Shown in pieces: positions 1 through 7,929 of a stretch of 64,000 nt of DNA; position 1 is the first letter of the stretch, and the number at the start of each line of letters is the position of its first letter. This stretch comes from Candidatus Hydrogenedentota bacterium (GTDB lineage Bacteria; UBA8481; J006): the NCBI GenBank assembly GCA_003697085.1, contig RFFU01000070.1, positions 1 through 64,000 on the forward strand. Reading direction: 5' to 3'. The notes beneath the pieces were generated by a model. The model worked only from the letters and a program-made list of their open reading frames with translations, ran no database searches and was not told where the DNA came from. Made by a program: the position numbers and the translations under genes.

Positions 1-183
1 GATCCAGAGTGTGCGGAAAAAGCGTTTTTTGGCACGACGATCCCGGTAACTGAACGCCATTCCACGCATGACCGATTCCTTTGCCGTTTTATAAAGCCGT
101 GACCGACCGCCCCGCATTCCGGCGGCCGCCTTGAAGATCTTCTTTCTTTTCTTGCGCGACGAAGCGCCTTTGGCCCTGGGCAT
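1..183 (-). CDS. rplT: 50S ribosomal protein L20, 5' part (runs off window)
   Basis: The minus strand reads MPRAKGASSRKKRKKIFKAA followed by a region with GMRGGRSRLYKTAKESVMRG and YRDRRAKKRFFR, which is the highly conserved basic N-terminal half of L20. L20 binds 23S rRNA early in large-subunit assembly. Only 61 codons lie in the window; the family is about 115-120 residues, so roughly half is missing beyond position 1. The gene is too short here for the ORF track. A GGAAGAAGAGGAGA stretch upstream of the ATG is a good ribosome binding site. It follows infC and rpmI in the classic IF3-L35-L20 order, but separated from rpmI by an unusually long gap. Confidence 0.95.
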   Translation of the reverse strand, partial: MPRAKGASSRKKRKKIFKAAAGMRGGRSRLYKTAKESVMRGMAFSYRDRRAKKRFFRTLWI

Positions 184-558
184 CTTTTCTGTCTCCTCTT
201 CTTCCTTGGACTATCCTTGGTTGCTCCCCCCTCACCGCCGCAACTCGGTTTCCCGGGAAACGGAGAGGAACACTAATTCTTTCCCGAAAGAAACGCAACC
301 GGATTTTGCGTTTTTTTTCCTCCGCTCCTTCTCCGTCGAAAAAAAAAACGGTCTCCCGCACGAAATTTTCCTGCGGACGTCCGTCGCTACGAGCAACCCG
401 AAATCTTAAATCAAGACGACGTCGGGCTCTCCCTACTCGTGAAATGTCCCGTATGCCGATTCCGGCTGCAACGGAGAGCCTCCCGATCCGCCGATCGGAG
501 AAGCACGTTTTACGGGCGATCCCCCTTCCGAGCCGGGAGTTCCTTCCCCCACGATCGG
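184..558 (-). other. 375-bp rpmI-rplT intergenic/leader region
   Basis: No convincing gene lies here; the ORFs listed on both strands have low-complexity, basic or shadow compositions. In most bacteria rpmI and rplT are nearly adjacent, so this gap is odd. In the minus direction it contains a run of ten T residues (338-347 on the plus strand as A10) preceded by a short CGG-GAGA-CCG stem-loop, and further down TTGCGT-N17-TAGTGT, a weak promoter-like pair about 90 bases before rplT. It may be an rplT leader carrying L20 autoregulation or a second promoter; this is inference. Confidence 0.4.
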
Positions 559-756
559 TCAGCGTCCCTGCAGAACCTGCTTCAGAGGCGCCGCTGCGCG
601 GCTTTCGAGAACCAGGCCTTTCCGAAGACGCCGTTCCCGTTTCGCATTCTTCGTCGAGAAATTATGACTCCGGTTCGGCTTTCTCGCCTTCACCTTTCCC
701 GTCCCCGTCACCTTGAATCGCTTCTTGGCACCGCTATGCGTCTTTAACTTCGGCAC
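559..756 (-). CDS. rpmI: 50S ribosomal protein L35
   Basis: Translation from the GTG at 756 gives a 65-residue basic protein starting VPKLKTHSGAKKRFKVTGTG and containing RKPNRSHNFSTKNAKRERRL, matching the L35 signature and the usual family length of 64-66. The ORF-track start at 810 adds 18 residues that are not part of the L35 family, so the GTG, which has an AAAGGAG about 10 bases upstream, is preferred. L35 is a structural protein of the large subunit and is almost always cotranscribed with infC and rplT, as here. Confidence 0.93.
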   Translation of the reverse strand: MPKLKTHSGAKKRFKVTGTGKVKARKPNRSHNFSTKNAKRERRLRKGLVLESRAAAPLKQVLQGR

Positions 757-841
757 GTCTCTTCGACTCCTTTCCTCCTGTTTCCCCCGCAAAGACATCC
801 GCTTTCTCATCCATCAAACCAAGCGTCCCGCTCGAACGACT

Positions 842-1339
842 TCAGGATTTCGGTGAAAGAACGACCGTCAGGCGGTTTCCCTCCCGTCGCTCGGGCCGAT
901 CGATCTGTGCCTTGTCGTTCACTCGTTCGATCAACCGCGCGATGATCTGCCGTCCCAGTTCCGGTCGCGCCACCTGACGCCCCCGAAACGTCATGGTCAC
1001 CTTCACCTTGTCGCCGCCTTCGAGAAAGCGCAACACGTGGTTCACCTTGATCTCAAAATCGTGGTCGTCGATCATCGGCGAAAACTTCACTTCCTTGACG
1101 TGAATCACCTTCTGGCGCCGCTTCGCTTCTCTCAATTTCTTCTGGCGGTCGTAACGGAACTTCCCGAAATCCATCAGTTTGCAGACCGGCGGCCGGGCGT
1201 TTGGAGCAATTTCGCAAAGATCCAATCCCGTCGCGCGCGCTTTCATCAGCGCTTCCTCTCGCGTGACGATCCCCAACTGCTCCGAATCCGGACCGACAAG
1301 CCGCAACTCCCTGGCCTCGATCTCCTCGTTAATCCTTAT
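842..1339 (-). CDS. infC: Translation initiation factor IF-3, probable AUA start
   Basis: The protein has the IF-3 N-terminal domain (RELRLVGPDSEQLGIV, YDRQKKLREAKRRQKV) and C-terminal domain (VKEVKFSPMIDDHDFEIK, FRGRQVARPELG). IF-3 binds the 30S subunit and proofreads start codons. The ORF track begins at a TTG (1306) inside the conserved N-terminus. The conserved RINEEIEAREL segment lies upstream, and between it and an in-frame TGA (1355-1357) there is no ATG, GTG or TTG. An ATA at 1337-1339 sits four bases after AAGGA and occupies the usual Met position. Non-AUG starts on infC are known and mediate autoregulation by IF-3. ATT at 1331-1333 is the alternative. Length from ATA is 165 residues. 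Confidence 0.92.
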   Translation of the reverse strand: MRINEEIEARELRLVGPDSEQLGIVTREEALMKARATGLDLCEIAPNARPPVCKLMDFGKFRYDRQKKLREAKRRQKVIHVKEVKFSPMIDDHDFEIKVNHVLRFLEGGDKVKVTMTFRGRQVARPELGRQIIARLIERVNDKAQIDRPERREGNRLTVVLSPKS

Positions 1340-1725
1340 ATTATCCTTGATGCGTCACATTCCTTTCTTCGCTCAAAATTTCCGGGCATCGACACCGCAA
1401 CGGTACCGCAACGTGCACCCCCGGTGATACGCCCATACCACGATTTAACTCCCCGAAACCGCTCACGGTCAAGAACTTTCTCGTGCCGGAGTCTCCCCCG
1501 AAAAAGGAGCACTTCGGTCCGGATCAATCTTCCGATCTTCGAAAACCCCACGCGTGTTGCCCGAGGTCGCGAGCCACACCCCGCCGCCCCTTGCCACAGC
1601 CGAAACGCTCGCGCCGTTGCGGAACGTTTCTCGTGGTTACCCTCTCGATCATTCCACGCAAGCCGAAGTCACCGCAAGACCGGTTTCGCGGTATCCGATC
1701 AGAACTATTTTGCCGCAATCTCCCT
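1340..1725 (-). other. infC leader and promoter region
   Basis: This 386-bp gap separates hypB from infC. The minus-strand ORF at 1336-1551 ends exactly across the infC start but has no family resemblance and is arginine-rich, so it is not called. The stretch carries the promoter listed separately at 1443-1472, which leaves an infC leader of about 100 bases. No intrinsic terminator for the hydrogenase operon was recognised. thrS, the usual upstream neighbour of infC, is absent. Confidence 0.5.
1443..1472 (-). promoter_or_regulatory. Sigma-70-type promoter for infC-rpmI-rplT
   Basis: On the minus strand TTGACC and TTAAAT are separated by 18 bases, close to the -35/-10 consensus. The predicted start of transcription is about 95-100 bases before the infC AUA codon. 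This is a sequence match only. Confidence 0.5.
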
Positions 1726-2451
1726 TCAACTCTTTTTCACCAAGGCTGCATTCCGCTCGATCCAATCCACCCATTCGGAAATCCCGTCGTGATTCTTCGC
1801 CGACAACTCGATGAGCCGCCCCGGACCTCGAAGACGACCGAGATCCCGCTTCGCTCGTTCTCCATCAAACTCGACATAAGGGAGAAGATCGGTTTTCCCT
1901 ACCAGGACGAGATCCGCCCATCGAAACATCTCGGGATACTTCGAAGGCTTGTCGGCCCCCTCCGCAACCGACAACAACACTACTTTCCGACTTTCCCCCA
2001 AATCAAACAGGGCGGGGCAGACAAGATTTCCAACATTTTCGATGAAGAGAATATCCAAATCTTCGGGAGCCTCTTCCAAAGAATGACCAACAAGGTGAGC
2101 ATCCAGATGGCACATCCTCCCCGTCTCAATCTGATGCACCCAAACCCCCGGACTCTCGAGCCGGCGGCGGTCCTCATCTCCGACCTGATCCCCGGTAATA
2201 ATTCCGATTCTCCATCGTTCCGATAAAATCTTCACCGTTTCGAGAAGGAGGGTTGTCTTTCCAGCACCGGGGGAGCCCAAGAGATTTACGGTGAATATTC
2301 TCCGCTTTTGCAAAAACGCTCGATTTCGACCGGCCAAGAGATCGTTCTCCTCCAGAAGACTTCTTCCGACGGGAACCTCTCTTCCGGAAGGTTTGTGGCG
2401 GTGAGGCTCGATCACATCGTCCCGCTCACCACATCCACACGATTCACACAT
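1726..2451 (-). CDS. hypB: Hydrogenase nickel incorporation GTPase HypB
   Basis: HypB is the GTPase that, with HypA, inserts nickel into the [NiFe] hydrogenase large subunit. The 241-residue protein starts MCESCGCGE, the N-terminal CxxCGC high-affinity metal site, has a short His-containing stretch (EPHRHKP), then a G1 P-loop (NLLGSPGAGKTTLL), a GDQVGDED switch segment, the Cys/His metal site TGRMCHLDAHLVG and the NKxD-like GKTDLL motif. The start ATG overlaps the hypA stop (ATGTGTGA), indicating coupling. It is the last gene of the hydrogenase operon, followed by the infC leader. No long nickel-storing His tract is present. Confidence 0.95.
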   Translation of the reverse strand: MCESCGCGERDDVIEPHRHKPSGREVPVGRSLLEENDLLAGRNRAFLQKRRIFTVNLLGSPGAGKTTLLLETVKILSERWRIGIITGDQVGDEDRRRLESPGVWVHQIETGRMCHLDAHLVGHSLEEAPEDLDILFIENVGNLVCPALFDLGESRKVVLLSVAEGADKPSKYPEMFRWADLVLVGKTDLLPYVEFDGERAKRDLGRLRGPGRLIELSAKNHDGISEWVDWIERNAALVKKS

Positions 2452-2797
2452 TTGCTTCCTCCATAACGAAGGACTCCGTCACCATCTCACGCCCCTCAAC
2501 CAGTTCCTTCCACACGGAACCACAATTCGGGCAGAACGCTGTTCCGTCTCGATCATCGAATACCATTCCGCAGTCCTGACATCGTGAACGCGCGGTCACC
2601 TCCTCGATCACAAGCGCATCCGGGTCGATCACGGTTCCCCTCGCCGCGGCCTGAAACCCGAACCGAAACGCTTCAGGACTGACTCCGCTGAGAGAGCCGA
2701 GTCTCAGTCGCACCTCCTTGATCCTTGCGGCGCCGCTCTTCCACGCTTCCTCCTGGAGAACCCGAACCAATCCCACGGCCAATCCCCATTCGTGCAC
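2444..2797 (-). CDS. hypA: Hydrogenase maturation nickel metallochaperone HypA
   Basis: HypA delivers nickel to the hydrogenase large subunit together with HypB. The ORF track starts far upstream, but the family begins Met-His-Glu, whose His2 binds nickel; here this is GTG-CAC-GAA at 2797, giving (V/M)HEWGLAVGLVRVLQEEA. GGAGGAAGGCG just upstream is a good ribosome binding site. The C-terminal half has the zinc site CQDCG...CPNCG. The resulting 117 residues match the usual length. It overlaps hypB by 8 bases and follows the cyclic-nucleotide-fold gene by about 20 bases. Confidence 0.93.
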   Translation of the reverse strand: MHEWGLAVGLVRVLQEEAWKSGAARIKEVRLRLGSLSGVSPEAFRFGFQAAARGTVIDPDALVIEEVTARSRCQDCGMVFDDRDGTAFCPNCGSVWKELVEGREMVTESFVMEEANV

Positions 2798-2817
2798 CGC
2801 CTTCCTCCGCTCTTCCC

Positions 2818-3282
2818 CTAGGACCCCTCGGGCCAGTGCATCAGGTTCAGCAGCTGTAACCGGGTATCCTTCAGCCGTAAGGCGATCATTCTCGCCAGTT
2901 CCGCCATGACCTGCAGTCCCGCCTTCGGTTCCCTCTCGAAACATTCGAGAATCGCCCCTCCGGGCACCAATATCACGGTCGATCTCTCGACGGCCACAGC
3001 CGACGCAGTCATTCGTCCGGGAGGAACCAAAGCCGACCACCCGCAACACTCCCCCGCCGAAATCGTAAGGACAAGCGCGCGTTGGTTGGAGCCGATTTCG
3101 ATCTCGATCGCCACGTGTCCTTCCTTCAGAAAATACATATATTCCGCTTCCTCCTTCTCGCGGAAGATCAATGCGTTCTCCTGAAAAACCCGTTTTTCAC
3201 TGACCGCCGCCAAGCGCTCCAACGATTCCTCGGACAACGGAGCAAGAAGTTTGGCATCCTGCAGATCCGTTCTGTCGATCAT
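2818..3282 (-). CDS. Cyclic-nucleotide-binding-fold protein without DNA-binding domain
   Basis: From the ATG at 3282, preceded by AAGGAGGG, the 154-residue product is a single cNMP-binding-like beta roll: LAPLSEESLERLAAVSEKRV at the N-terminus, FREKEEAEYMYFLKEGHVAI in the barrel, and a phosphate-cassette-like segment GECCGWSALVPPGRMTASA. It ends with a helix (MAELARMIALRLKDTRLQLL) and has no helix-turn-helix, so it is not a Crp/Fnr transcription factor. The cassette lacks the typical GE-L pattern, so ligand binding is uncertain. It overlaps the protease gene and sits inside the hydrogenase operon; similar single-domain proteins accompany some group 3 hydrogenases. The role is unknown; a regulatory subunit is possible. 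Confidence 0.8.
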   Translation of the reverse strand: MIDRTDLQDAKLLAPLSEESLERLAAVSEKRVFQENALIFREKEEAEYMYFLKEGHVAIEIEIGSNQRALVLTISAGECCGWSALVPPGRMTASAVAVERSTVILVPGGAILECFEREPKAGLQVMAELARMIALRLKDTRLQLLNLMHWPEGS

Positions 3283-3761
3283 AATAAACCCTCCTTGCGG
3301 AAAGCCGGTGCTTGAAGCAACACCAGAACCCGCTTCAAGATTTCGGGATAACATCCCTTGAGTTCCTCCGACAATTCCATTCCGTAATCGACATTTGCCG
3401 GTTGAATTCCCACCACGTCGATCTCGGATTCGGGCATAATCCTCTCAATCAAGTTCACGGTCGCTCCGAGATCAAATTCATGTCCGGAAAGAGACGGTTT
3501 CACCGTTGCGGCAATCCGATCTCCTCTGAATCGTTGGACTTCGCCCGGAGAAAGCCCCATATTCACGGCATCAACGAAAATCACCTGTTCGAATCCTTCA
3601 ACGATCCCGAGAAGACTATACCCTCCCGTTCCCCCGTCAGCGGAAAACATCCCCAAGCACTCAATCCGTTCCGCAAGATCGTTGACAACACGGATTCCAA
3701 TTCCGTCGTCCCTTCGCAAGAGATTCCCCACGCCAACAACAATGACACCGCCTTTCTTCAT
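3279..3761 (-). CDS. Hydrogenase maturation protease (HyaD/HycI type)
   Basis: The family removes the C-terminal tail of the hydrogenase large subunit after nickel insertion. The product from ATG 3761 starts MKKGGVIVVGVGNLLRRDDG, the canonical GxGN-L--DDG nickel-sensing motif (N-terminal Asp), followed by VDAVNMG (second Asp) and SGHEFDLG (the His). It is 160 residues, normal for the family. The ORF-track start at 3839 lies inside the large-subunit gene and is rejected; ATG overlaps its stop as CAATGAAG. The substrate is almost certainly the adjacent hydA product, whose predicted tail is described there. Confidence 0.92.
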   Translation of the reverse strand: MKKGGVIVVGVGNLLRRDDGIGIRVVNDLAERIECLGMFSADGGTGGYSLLGIVEGFEQVIFVDAVNMGLSPGEVQRFRGDRIAATVKPSLSGHEFDLGATVNLIERIMPESEIDVVGIQPANVDYGMELSEELKGCYPEILKRVLVLLQAPAFRKEGLL

Positions 3762-5092
3762 TGGGGCGCACCGTAAGAACGAACACCGTTCCGGTCGCGG
3801 AAAGAGACCTGAAGGAGGTGGGTGGAACAGGAGATACAAGGATCATAAGCCCGGATCAACATCTCGAAATGCTTCGTCGCCTCCGCTTCGTCATTCAGCG
3901 CCAATGCTTTGGGAACATAGGCCTCCATATCCCTCTCCATATGATGGAGATTCTGACCGGTAGGAATAACACAGTTTGCTCTGACGATCCTCCCGTCATC
4001 ATCATAAGTGTATTCGTGGAAGAGGATGCCACGAGGTACCTCGACTACGCCGACGCCACGACCCGCTCGCGGCCGGATCTCGATCGGCTCCGGAACGATT
4101 CCCCTATCGAGAAGTTCATCGCAGATCCCAATGAAATCCTCGACACAATGGACGCACTCCACGATCTGGGCAAGGTTGTTGTTGAATGTATTGAACATGC
4201 CCGGGCGGAGACCCAATGCCTCCGCAGCCGCTTGGGCCGCCGGATGGAGATAATCATGATTGATTTCGTACCGTGCCAAGGCTCCGACCATATAAGCGTC
4301 GAGTCCCCCATGAACATGCTTCGCCGTGGAATGCGGCACGGGATATTCCCGAACTTTCTCCTTGTAGTCCCGCGTTGCATACGCCTCCCCATACGACGAA
4401 ACAATCGCATCCCCCTCTCCTCCGAGAAACGTATACTCGCCTTCCCGCCTCAGCGCCAAATACTCGGTCCTTCGTTCAAACGAGGGCATCGAAATCGTGG
4501 AAAACAACTCGACCGTCGCCTCCATATCCTTCCGCGCCTCGATAAAACGATCTCGAAGATTCCGGATCTGCTTTTCCGAAGGGAAGGAAGTGAACCCGCC
4601 GGGGACCAGGGAAAGCGGATGGATATGACGGCCGCCGATGACGGCACAGACATCATTCGCCAGTTTTTTCAGGCGCAGGGCTCTTTGAACAACCTCCGGG
4701 TGGGACCCCACCAGCGGAATCACGGAGGGGGCGCCGAAGAAATCAGGAGCAGCGAGAAAATAGACGTGAAGGATATGGGACTGGATCACCTCACCGTGCA
4801 TTATCGCCCGGCGTAACAGCATCGTCTGTCGCGAGGGGATGAACCCGAAGGCATCCTCCGTTGCACGCAACGATGCGTTTGTGTGGCCGACAGAACAAAT
4901 GCCGCAGATACGACAAGTGATGTGCGCCGCTTCCTGATACGAACGCCCCCGTAACATCGCCTCGAAGAAACGCGGTGCCTCGACGATCTGGAGTTCACAT
5001 CTCTTTAAAACGCCTTCTTCGACATCGATAACGATATTTCCGTGCCCTTCCACACGGGCCAGGTGGTGAACATCCACCTTCATTTCTTTCAT
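3758..5092 (-). CDS. hydA: Group 3 [NiFe] hydrogenase large (alpha) subunit
   Basis: This catalytic subunit carries the NiFe(CN)2CO centre. From ATG 5092 (MKEMKVDVHHLARVEGHGNI) it is 444 residues. The N-terminal ligand motif is CRICGICSVGH (Cys63 and Cys66) and the C-terminal motif is DPCISCSTH (Cys419, Cys422, His425), followed by a 19-residue tail expected to be clipped by the neighbouring protease. The short length and motif spelling fit the group 3b/3d cytoplasmic, NAD(P)-linked enzymes rather than membrane uptake hydrogenases. The 46 residues upstream in the ORF track lie within the small-subunit gene and are excluded. It overlaps both neighbours by 4 bases. Confidence 0.95.
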   Translation of the reverse strand: MKEMKVDVHHLARVEGHGNIVIDVEEGVLKRCELQIVEAPRFFEAMLRGRSYQEAAHITCRICGICSVGHTNASLRATEDAFGFIPSRQTMLLRRAIMHGEVIQSHILHVYFLAAPDFFGAPSVIPLVGSHPEVVQRALRLKKLANDVCAVIGGRHIHPLSLVPGGFTSFPSEKQIRNLRDRFIEARKDMEATVELFSTISMPSFERRTEYLALRREGEYTFLGGEGDAIVSSYGEAYATRDYKEKVREYPVPHSTAKHVHGGLDAYMVGALARYEINHDYLHPAAQAAAEALGLRPGMFNTFNNNLAQIVECVHCVEDFIGICDELLDRGIVPEPIEIRPRAGRGVGVVEVPRGILFHEYTYDDDGRIVRANCVIPTGQNLHHMERDMEAYVPKALALNDEAEATKHFEMLIRAYDPCISCSTHLLQVSFRDRNGVRSYGAPQ

Positions 5093-5865
5093 AACACCTT
5101 CTCCCTCATCGTCGATAAGAAACTGTTGAAAAGTTGGAGGTCGTGTTTCAAGTCCTCTTCGCTCCGTCCGACCTCTCGATAGGCGTACCGGAGACCTTCC
5201 AGATTGGCGTCGGGAAGGATTCCGCGACACCCCTCACACCTCCCACCGAACCGCGTGCAGATCGCACCGCAGCCGCAAGTCGTCACCGGACCCAGGCACG
5301 TCCTTCCCCGGACGTAGTTGCAGACGACTCCCGCCGCCTTGCATTCGAAACAGACGGGGTATTTCGGAATAGGAGCGGGAAGGTCTCGCAGAAGAAAAAG
5401 GAGGAATTTCACCAACTCGGTACGATCAACCGGACAGCCCCGCAATGTGTAATCCACGGGAACGACGGCCGAAACGGGCCGCGCTGGAAAAACGTCGTAC
5501 CACCCCGCCTTTTCTCCGTACACTTCCCTTCGCACAATCTCCAGCGGCCGTGTATTCCGTATCGCGTTCACGCCACACGTCGTCGCACAAGCCCCGAAAG
5601 CGACGACGATCTTCGCATTCTTTCGAAGAAGGCGCACTTCCTCCGCATCCTTTTCTCGGGCAATCGTCCCCTCCAAGAAAACCACGTCGAACTCTTCTCC
5701 TCCGATCTCTCTCCCTTCGTAGGAACTGGCTTCGCGGAAGCGAACTATCTCGACGGCCTCGAGGAGCACGGGTAATTCCTCTTCGCACTCCAGAAACGCC
5801 AGTTGACACCCTTCGCACGAAGCGAAGGAGAAGAAACCGACACGGGGTTTCTTCGCTATATTCAT
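5089..5865 (-). CDS. hydD: Group 3 [NiFe] hydrogenase small (delta) subunit
   Basis: This Fe-S subunit passes electrons from the NiFe site. The start is ATG 5865 (MNIAKKPRVGFFSFASCEGC), one base overlapping the hydG stop. Proximal-cluster cysteines are visible as ASCEGC near residue 17-20, FGACATTCG and LRGCPVD; a C-terminal cysteine-rich part (YPVCFECKAAGVVC, CLGPVTTCGCGAIC, RCEGC) would bind further clusters. At 258 residues without a Tat signal it matches cytoplasmic group 3 small subunits. The long ORF-track N-terminus is a read-through of hydG in another frame. It would dock on HydA and receive or donate electrons to HydG/HydB. Confidence 0.94.
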   Translation of the reverse strand: MNIAKKPRVGFFSFASCEGCQLAFLECEEELPVLLEAVEIVRFREASSYEGREIGGEEFDVVFLEGTIAREKDAEEVRLLRKNAKIVVAFGACATTCGVNAIRNTRPLEIVRREVYGEKAGWYDVFPARPVSAVVPVDYTLRGCPVDRTELVKFLLFLLRDLPAPIPKYPVCFECKAAGVVCNYVRGRTCLGPVTTCGCGAICTRFGGRCEGCRGILPDANLEGLRYAYREVGRSEEDLKHDLQLFNSFLSTMREKVL

Positions 5866-6713
5866 CAGAGCGCCTCCCCGCGATCGGCTATCTGAGAAAG
5901 GGAAAAGACCGGACCGTCCTTGCAACAAAGCAAATCCTCGATCTGACACTGCCCGCATTTTCCGATCCCGCAAAACATTCGACGTTCCAACGAACAATAG
6001 ATTCGATCGTCTGAAAGCCCCTTCTCCCGTAAGACATCGAGAACATAAGAAAACATCACAGGAGGGCCGACCATCACGGCCAACGTCCGCGCGGGAACGA
6101 TCTCCAAGGAGCGCAAGGGGATCGTCACGGGCCCCACCTCGCCCGTCCAATCCCCCGCCGGCGCCAAATCCACCGTAAGGATGACCGAAATCGGTTTTTC
6201 GTAGTACCACTCGAAAACTTCTTCGCGAAAGAGCAGATCCTTGGGAGAACGTGTTCCGTAAACAAGCGTCACCTCGCCGAACCGGTCACGATTCTTCAGA
6301 ATGTACTCCACAAAAGAACGCAAGGGGGCCATCCCTAACCCTCCGGCGACCAACAAGACATCCTTCCCTTCGGCCTCCTCGAGCGGAAAGGTTGTTCCGA
6401 AAGGACCTCGTATCCCGACGATGGAGCCGGGAACCAAACGGTGGATCGCGGTGGTAACCAACCCCACGCGTCGGACACAGAGTTGAAAGGTCTCCGTCTC
6501 CCGGCAATCGGAGCAGAGCGAAATCGGGCATTCTCCGACCCCAGGGATCGTCACCTGTACGAATTGCCCCGGGCTTCCCCGCAAAGGGGAAGCCGAGGGA
6601 CGCAATTCCAGAAGAGTCTCAGACGGAGTCATCGGCTGTATCGACTCAACCTTCGCCTTCCTCGGTGTGTAGACCGATGACTCCCCAATCGCGCGCCGCA
6701 CAGATTCAGACAT
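5865..6713 (-). CDS. hydG: Hydrogenase diaphorase (gamma) subunit, FAD/NAD(P)/[2Fe-2S]
   Basis: The 282-residue protein is a ferredoxin-NADP reductase-like subunit. An FAD domain with GQFVQVTIPGVGECPISL is followed by an NAD(P)-binding domain with LLVAGGLGMAPLRSFVEYIL and VYGTRSPKDLLFREE, and a C-terminal [2Fe-2S] site FCGIGKCGQCQI...CCKDGPVF, as in dihydroorotate dehydrogenase K subunits and sulfhydrogenase HydG. It links the hydrogenase to pyridine nucleotides. It overlaps hydB by 8 bases and hydD by 1 base, so the four subunits are tightly coupled. Confidence 0.94.
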   Translation of the reverse strand: MSESVRRAIGESSVYTPRKAKVESIQPMTPSETLLELRPSASPLRGSPGQFVQVTIPGVGECPISLCSDCRETETFQLCVRRVGLVTTAIHRLVPGSIVGIRGPFGTTFPLEEAEGKDVLLVAGGLGMAPLRSFVEYILKNRDRFGEVTLVYGTRSPKDLLFREEVFEWYYEKPISVILTVDLAPAGDWTGEVGPVTIPLRSLEIVPARTLAVMVGPPVMFSYVLDVLREKGLSDDRIYCSLERRMFCGIGKCGQCQIEDLLCCKDGPVFSLSQIADRGEAL

Positions 6714-7734
6714 CGGCCGTTCCTCCTTGAGCCCGTTTGAATACCTTGAGCGGGGAAATTCCGACGGGACAGGCCGTCACACACCTTCCACAACCGACAC
6801 AAAACGGAACACCGAATCTTCGATTCAGCCACTGCCCCTTTCGATTCATCCGATGTCGGATCCTCGCGCACCGATCCGAACGGAAGTTGTGGGGACCAGC
6901 CACCTCCGCAAAGGAATGAAACATACATCCGTCCCACCTGCGCGACCGCTCACACTCCGTCAAAGATACGTTGCATTCGTCAATCATGGCGAAACAGGTA
7001 CATGTGGGACAAACAGCAACGCATTGCCCGCAATCGAGACATCTCTTTCCCATATCCCGCCACCATGGGGCGTAAAATGATGCCTTCATATCGTCAGGAA
7101 GCCGCTCAAGATCCACCTCGGCCCCCGAAAAGGCGTCCTCCATCCCGCTCTTCATTTCTTCCAACTCCCGTTCCTCTTCGACCGTGGCTTCCAGAAGTAT
7201 CTCTCTCCACGCCTCCTCCACTTCCCGCGCCTTCTCCGTCTCGAATTCGACGAAATAACCGTTATTCATCGGCGTTAGCCGCACGTCGGCTTCGAATATA
7301 CGATACGTACCCATACTCCCGCAGAATGAATCTTCGTTGCATTTCTTCAGACACTGCACCGCGATGATCACCCCGTGCTCGCGACGCCGAAGATATCGAT
7401 CATCCGGTATCCCGTCCCGCATCCAACAATCGAAGGCCTTCATCGCCCAGGTGTCGCAAGGATGAAGCCCAAAGAGAAAACGAGGAGCGGCCGGGGGCAG
7501 TTCCTCCCAATCACCGGAAGAGAGGTCGAAACGTACCAAAGGATCCTTGCTCGGAAAAAACGCTCCCTTGGCGGAATGAACCGTCTGGGCGGCCTCGAGT
7601 CGAAGGTCGGAGGCCCGCTCGATCTCCTCGAAAACAAAATGGTCATCCTTTTCAACGGGAGCATAAACGGAACCGTGGACCAAAAGCGCCTCTACGGCCG
7701 AGATAACATCCCTCTTCTTCAATATCTTACCCAC
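6706..7734 (-). CDS. hydB: Hydrogenase iron-sulfur (beta) subunit
   Basis: The protein carries two ferredoxin-type 4Fe-4S motifs near the C-terminus (CLDCGQCVAVCPTCTC and CVGCGRCVTACPVG) and matches the HydB/anaerobic sulfite reductase A family, which relays electrons between HydD and the flavin subunit HydG. The start is uncertain: GTG 7734 follows AAGGAGG by only 2 bases, while TTG 7722 (M/LKKRDVISAVEALL) has better spacing and resembles family N-termini. The GTG at 7887 used by the ORF track adds a basic, unrelated stretch and is unlikely. It is the first gene of the hydBGDA operon, behind the sigma-54 promoter at 7909-7923. Confidence 0.9.
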   Translation of the reverse strand: MGKILKKRDVISAVEALLVHGSVYAPVEKDDHFVFEEIERASDLRLEAAQTVHSAKGAFFPSKDPLVRFDLSSGDWEELPPAAPRFLFGLHPCDTWAMKAFDCWMRDGIPDDRYLRRREHGVIIAVQCLKKCNEDSFCGSMGTYRIFEADVRLTPMNNGYFVEFETEKAREVEEAWREILLEATVEEERELEEMKSGMEDAFSGAEVDLERLPDDMKASFYAPWWRDMGKRCLDCGQCVAVCPTCTCFAMIDECNVSLTECERSRRWDGCMFHSFAEVAGPHNFRSDRCARIRHRMNRKGQWLNRRFGVPFCVGCGRCVTACPVGISPLKVFKRAQGGTADV

Positions 7735-7908
7735 TTCCTCCTTCGGTTCACCTCTCCCTCTTAACCTCAATTCCAACCGTCGCCGCCGAAAAACAAAAAG
7801 TCCGACAGAGAACGATTCGTTTTCCGCCCACGAAAAGCAGCCGTCCGCCAGCCAGCGAGGTCGTCCGGCCGCCCGCCGCAGGAACACGTGCCTTTTATCA
7901 CATCTAAA

Positions 7909-7923
7909 GCAATCTTTGTGCCA
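7909..7923 (-). promoter_or_regulatory. Sigma-54 (-24/-12) promoter for hydBGDA
   Basis: Minus-strand TGGCAC-AAAGA-TTGC is an exact match to the core TGGCAC-N5-TTGC consensus and continues TTT. Transcription would begin near 7897, leaving a 5' leader of about 160 bases to hydB. Sigma-54 control of hydrogenase operons is well known in other bacteria. The local region is markedly AT-rich compared with its surroundings. Confidence 0.75.
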
Positions 7924-7929
7924 TATCCT

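Noticed and set aside
1336-1551. Minus ORF ending across the infC start as a leader peptide
   Set aside because: Arg-rich, no conserved features; it also overlaps the predicted promoter at 1443-1472, so most of it would not be transcribed from that promoter.
1340-1725. L20-leader or thrS-type leader RNA upstream of infC
   Set aside because: Base pairing typical of the known L20 leader, including its terminator, was not recognisable by eye.
3761-4816. 351-residue plus-strand ORF opposite hydA
   Set aside because: Antisense shadow of the hydrogenase large subunit; no family motifs and the minus frame is unambiguous.
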